The position numbers and the translations under genes were made by a program. From positions 1-14,697 of the forward strand of contig CAAFVW010000151.1 in the NCBI GenBank assembly GCA_900766575.1: a stretch of 14,697 bases of DNA. Direction: 5' to 3'. Under the pieces are notes generated by a model. It was not told the origin of the DNA and searched no databases. It was given only the letters and a program-made list of their open reading frames with translations. Positions 13,529 through 14,697 of the stretch are shown in pieces (positions within the stretch are counted from its first letter, which is position 1; each line of letters opens with the position of its first letter). The DNA is from Lachnospiraceae bacterium (GTDB lineage: Bacteria > Bacillota > Clostridia > Lachnospirales > Lachnospiraceae).

Positions 13529-14697
13529 ATGAGTTTACAGGTTGAAAAGTTAGAGAAAAACATGGCCAAGCTGACCATCGAAGTATCTGCTGAAGAACTG
13601 GAGAAAGCAATCGAAGGTGCTTACCAGAAGAATAAGAACAAGATCAGCATTCCCGGTTTCCGTAAGGGCAAGGCACCCCGCAAGATGATCGAGCAGATGT
13701 ACGGTAAGTCCGTATTCTATGAGGATGCTGCCAATGCGCTGATTCCCGAAGCTTACGATAAGGCTCTGGAAGAGTGCGAGGAGGCAATCGTATCTTCTCC
13801 GAAGATCGATGTGACCCAGTTAGAGGCCGGCAAGCCTTTCATCTTTACCGCAGAAGTAGCTCTGAAGCCGGAAGTTACTCTTGGCAAGTACAAGGGTGTT
13901 AAGGTTGACAAGATCGAGATCAAGGTAAGCGATGAAGAAGTGGATGCTGAGATCAGCAAAGAGCGTGAGAGCAATGCAAGAACCATCAACGTAGAAGACC
14001 GTGCTGTTAAGGACGGCGATATGACTGTAATCGACTTCGAAGGTTTTGTAGACGGTGTTGCATTTGAAGGCGGCAAGGGTGAGAATTATCCCCTGACCAT
14101 CGGTTCCGGTTCCTTCATCCCCGGATTCGAAGAGGCACTGGTTGGTGCCAACCTGAACGAGGAGACCGAAGTAAACGTAACCTTCCCCGAAGATTATCAT
14201 GCAACTGAACTGGCTGGCAAGCCTGCAGTATTCAAGTGCACCGTTAAGGAGATCAAGGAGAAGCAGCTTCCTGATCTGGATGATGAGTTCGCAAGCGAAG
14301 TATCTGATTTCGATACCATGGCTGAGTATAGAGAAGACGTACAGAAGAAGCTGACTTCCAAGAAGGAAGAGGAAGCTAAGATTGCCAAGGAAGAGGCAGT
14401 TCTGGATGCAGTCATCGAGGATGCCAGGATGGAGATTCCCGATGCTATGATCGAGACCCAGCAGAGACAGCTGTTAGAGAACTTTGCACAGAGAATTCAG
14501 GCACAGGGTATCACTCTGGAGCAGTACATGCAGTTCACCGGTCTGACCGCTCAGACCATGATGGAGCAGCTGAAGCCGGAAGCACTGAAGAGAATCCAGT
14601 CCCGTCTGGTTCTGGAAGCTGTAGCAGCTGCTGAGAAGATGGAAGCTACCGAGGAAGACTTCGAAGCTGAGATCAAGAGCATGGCAGAAGCATATCA
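13529..14697 (+). CDS. tig: Trigger factor (partial, cut by the window edge)
   Basis: Trigger factor is the ribosome-bound chaperone and peptidyl-prolyl isomerase that meets nascent chains at the exit tunnel. About 389 residues are present of a usual 425-435; the 3' end lies outside. The N-terminal ribosome-binding domain carries the signature PGFRKGKAPR (near residues 43-52). The FKBP-type domain follows (about 165-245; VIDFEGFVDGVAFEGG, then IGSGSFIPGFEEALVG). The helical C-terminal chaperone domain (from about 250) is Glu/Lys/Gln-rich. ATG 13529 follows AAGGAGG by 10 bases; an ATG at 13521 stops after two codons. Strongly biased codons and the near-consensus promoter fit high expression. 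clpP/clpX often follow in Firmicutes but are not visible. Confidence 0.97.
   Translation, partial: MSLQVEKLEKNMAKLTIEVSAEELEKAIEGAYQKNKNKISIPGFRKGKAPRKMIEQMYGKSVFYEDAANALIPEAYDKALEECEEAIVSSPKIDVTQLEAGKPFIFTAEVALKPEVTLGKYKGVKVDKIEIKVSDEEVDAEISKERESNARTINVEDRAVKDGDMTVIDFEGFVDGVAFEGGKGENYPLTIGSGSFIPGFEEALVGANLNEETEVNVTFPEDYHATELAGKPAVFKCTVKEIKEKQLPDLDDEFASEVSDFDTMAEYREDVQKKLTSKKEEEAKIAKEEAVLDAVIEDARMEIPDAMIETQQRQLLENFAQRIQAQGITLEQYMQFTGLTAQTMMEQLKPEALKRIQSRLVLEAVAAAEKMEATEEDFEAEIKSMAEAY

Overview
The window looks like a chromosomal segment from an anaerobic, endospore-forming Firmicute of the Lachnospiraceae type (Blautia/Ruminococcus/Dorea-like). This rests on protein character, a small acid-soluble spore protein gene, strong GGAGG ribosome binding sites, a TM1266-type [FeFe]-hydrogenase-associated regulator, and moderate G+C in the core. 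The genus is an inference; no search could be run.

Layout: (1) Bases 1-1412 are AT-richer and accessory-looking. They hold a secreted small protein with a TTG start, about 350 bases with no credible gene, a KTSC-domain small protein and a terminator. (2) Bases 1465-7772 form a core block on the + strand: a membrane-anchored polysaccharide deacetylase with its own promoter, then pyrH, frr, uppS, cdsA, dxr and rseP, closed by a terminator. These genes join UMP phosphorylation and ribosome recycling to undecaprenyl-PP, CDP-diacylglycerol and MEP-isoprenoid synthesis and to intramembrane proteolysis. The often-seen flanks rpsB-tsf and ispG-polC are absent. (3) Bases 7806-9303 hold a two-gene unit: a protein that looks like a degenerate PP2C phosphatase, overlapping a compact soluble Ser/Thr kinase with intact catalytic residues. 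(4) Bases 9353-10500 hold a transaldolase with a clear promoter, facing an alpha/beta-type spore protein gene. The two share a bidirectional terminator; the spore gene has a sigma-G-like promoter. (5) Bases 10513-13436 hold a leader with a possible internal terminator, a lipoprotein solute receptor, an unusual ABC permease-ATPase fusion, and the TM1266-family regulator. (6) From 13442 there is a near-consensus promoter and the trigger factor gene, which runs off the right edge.

The least explained parts are the pseudophosphatase/kinase pair, the fused transporter next to an orphan hydrogenase-type regulator under a possible attenuator of unknown class, and the secreted protein at the left edge. 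No tRNA, rRNA, CRISPR array or intact mobile element was seen.
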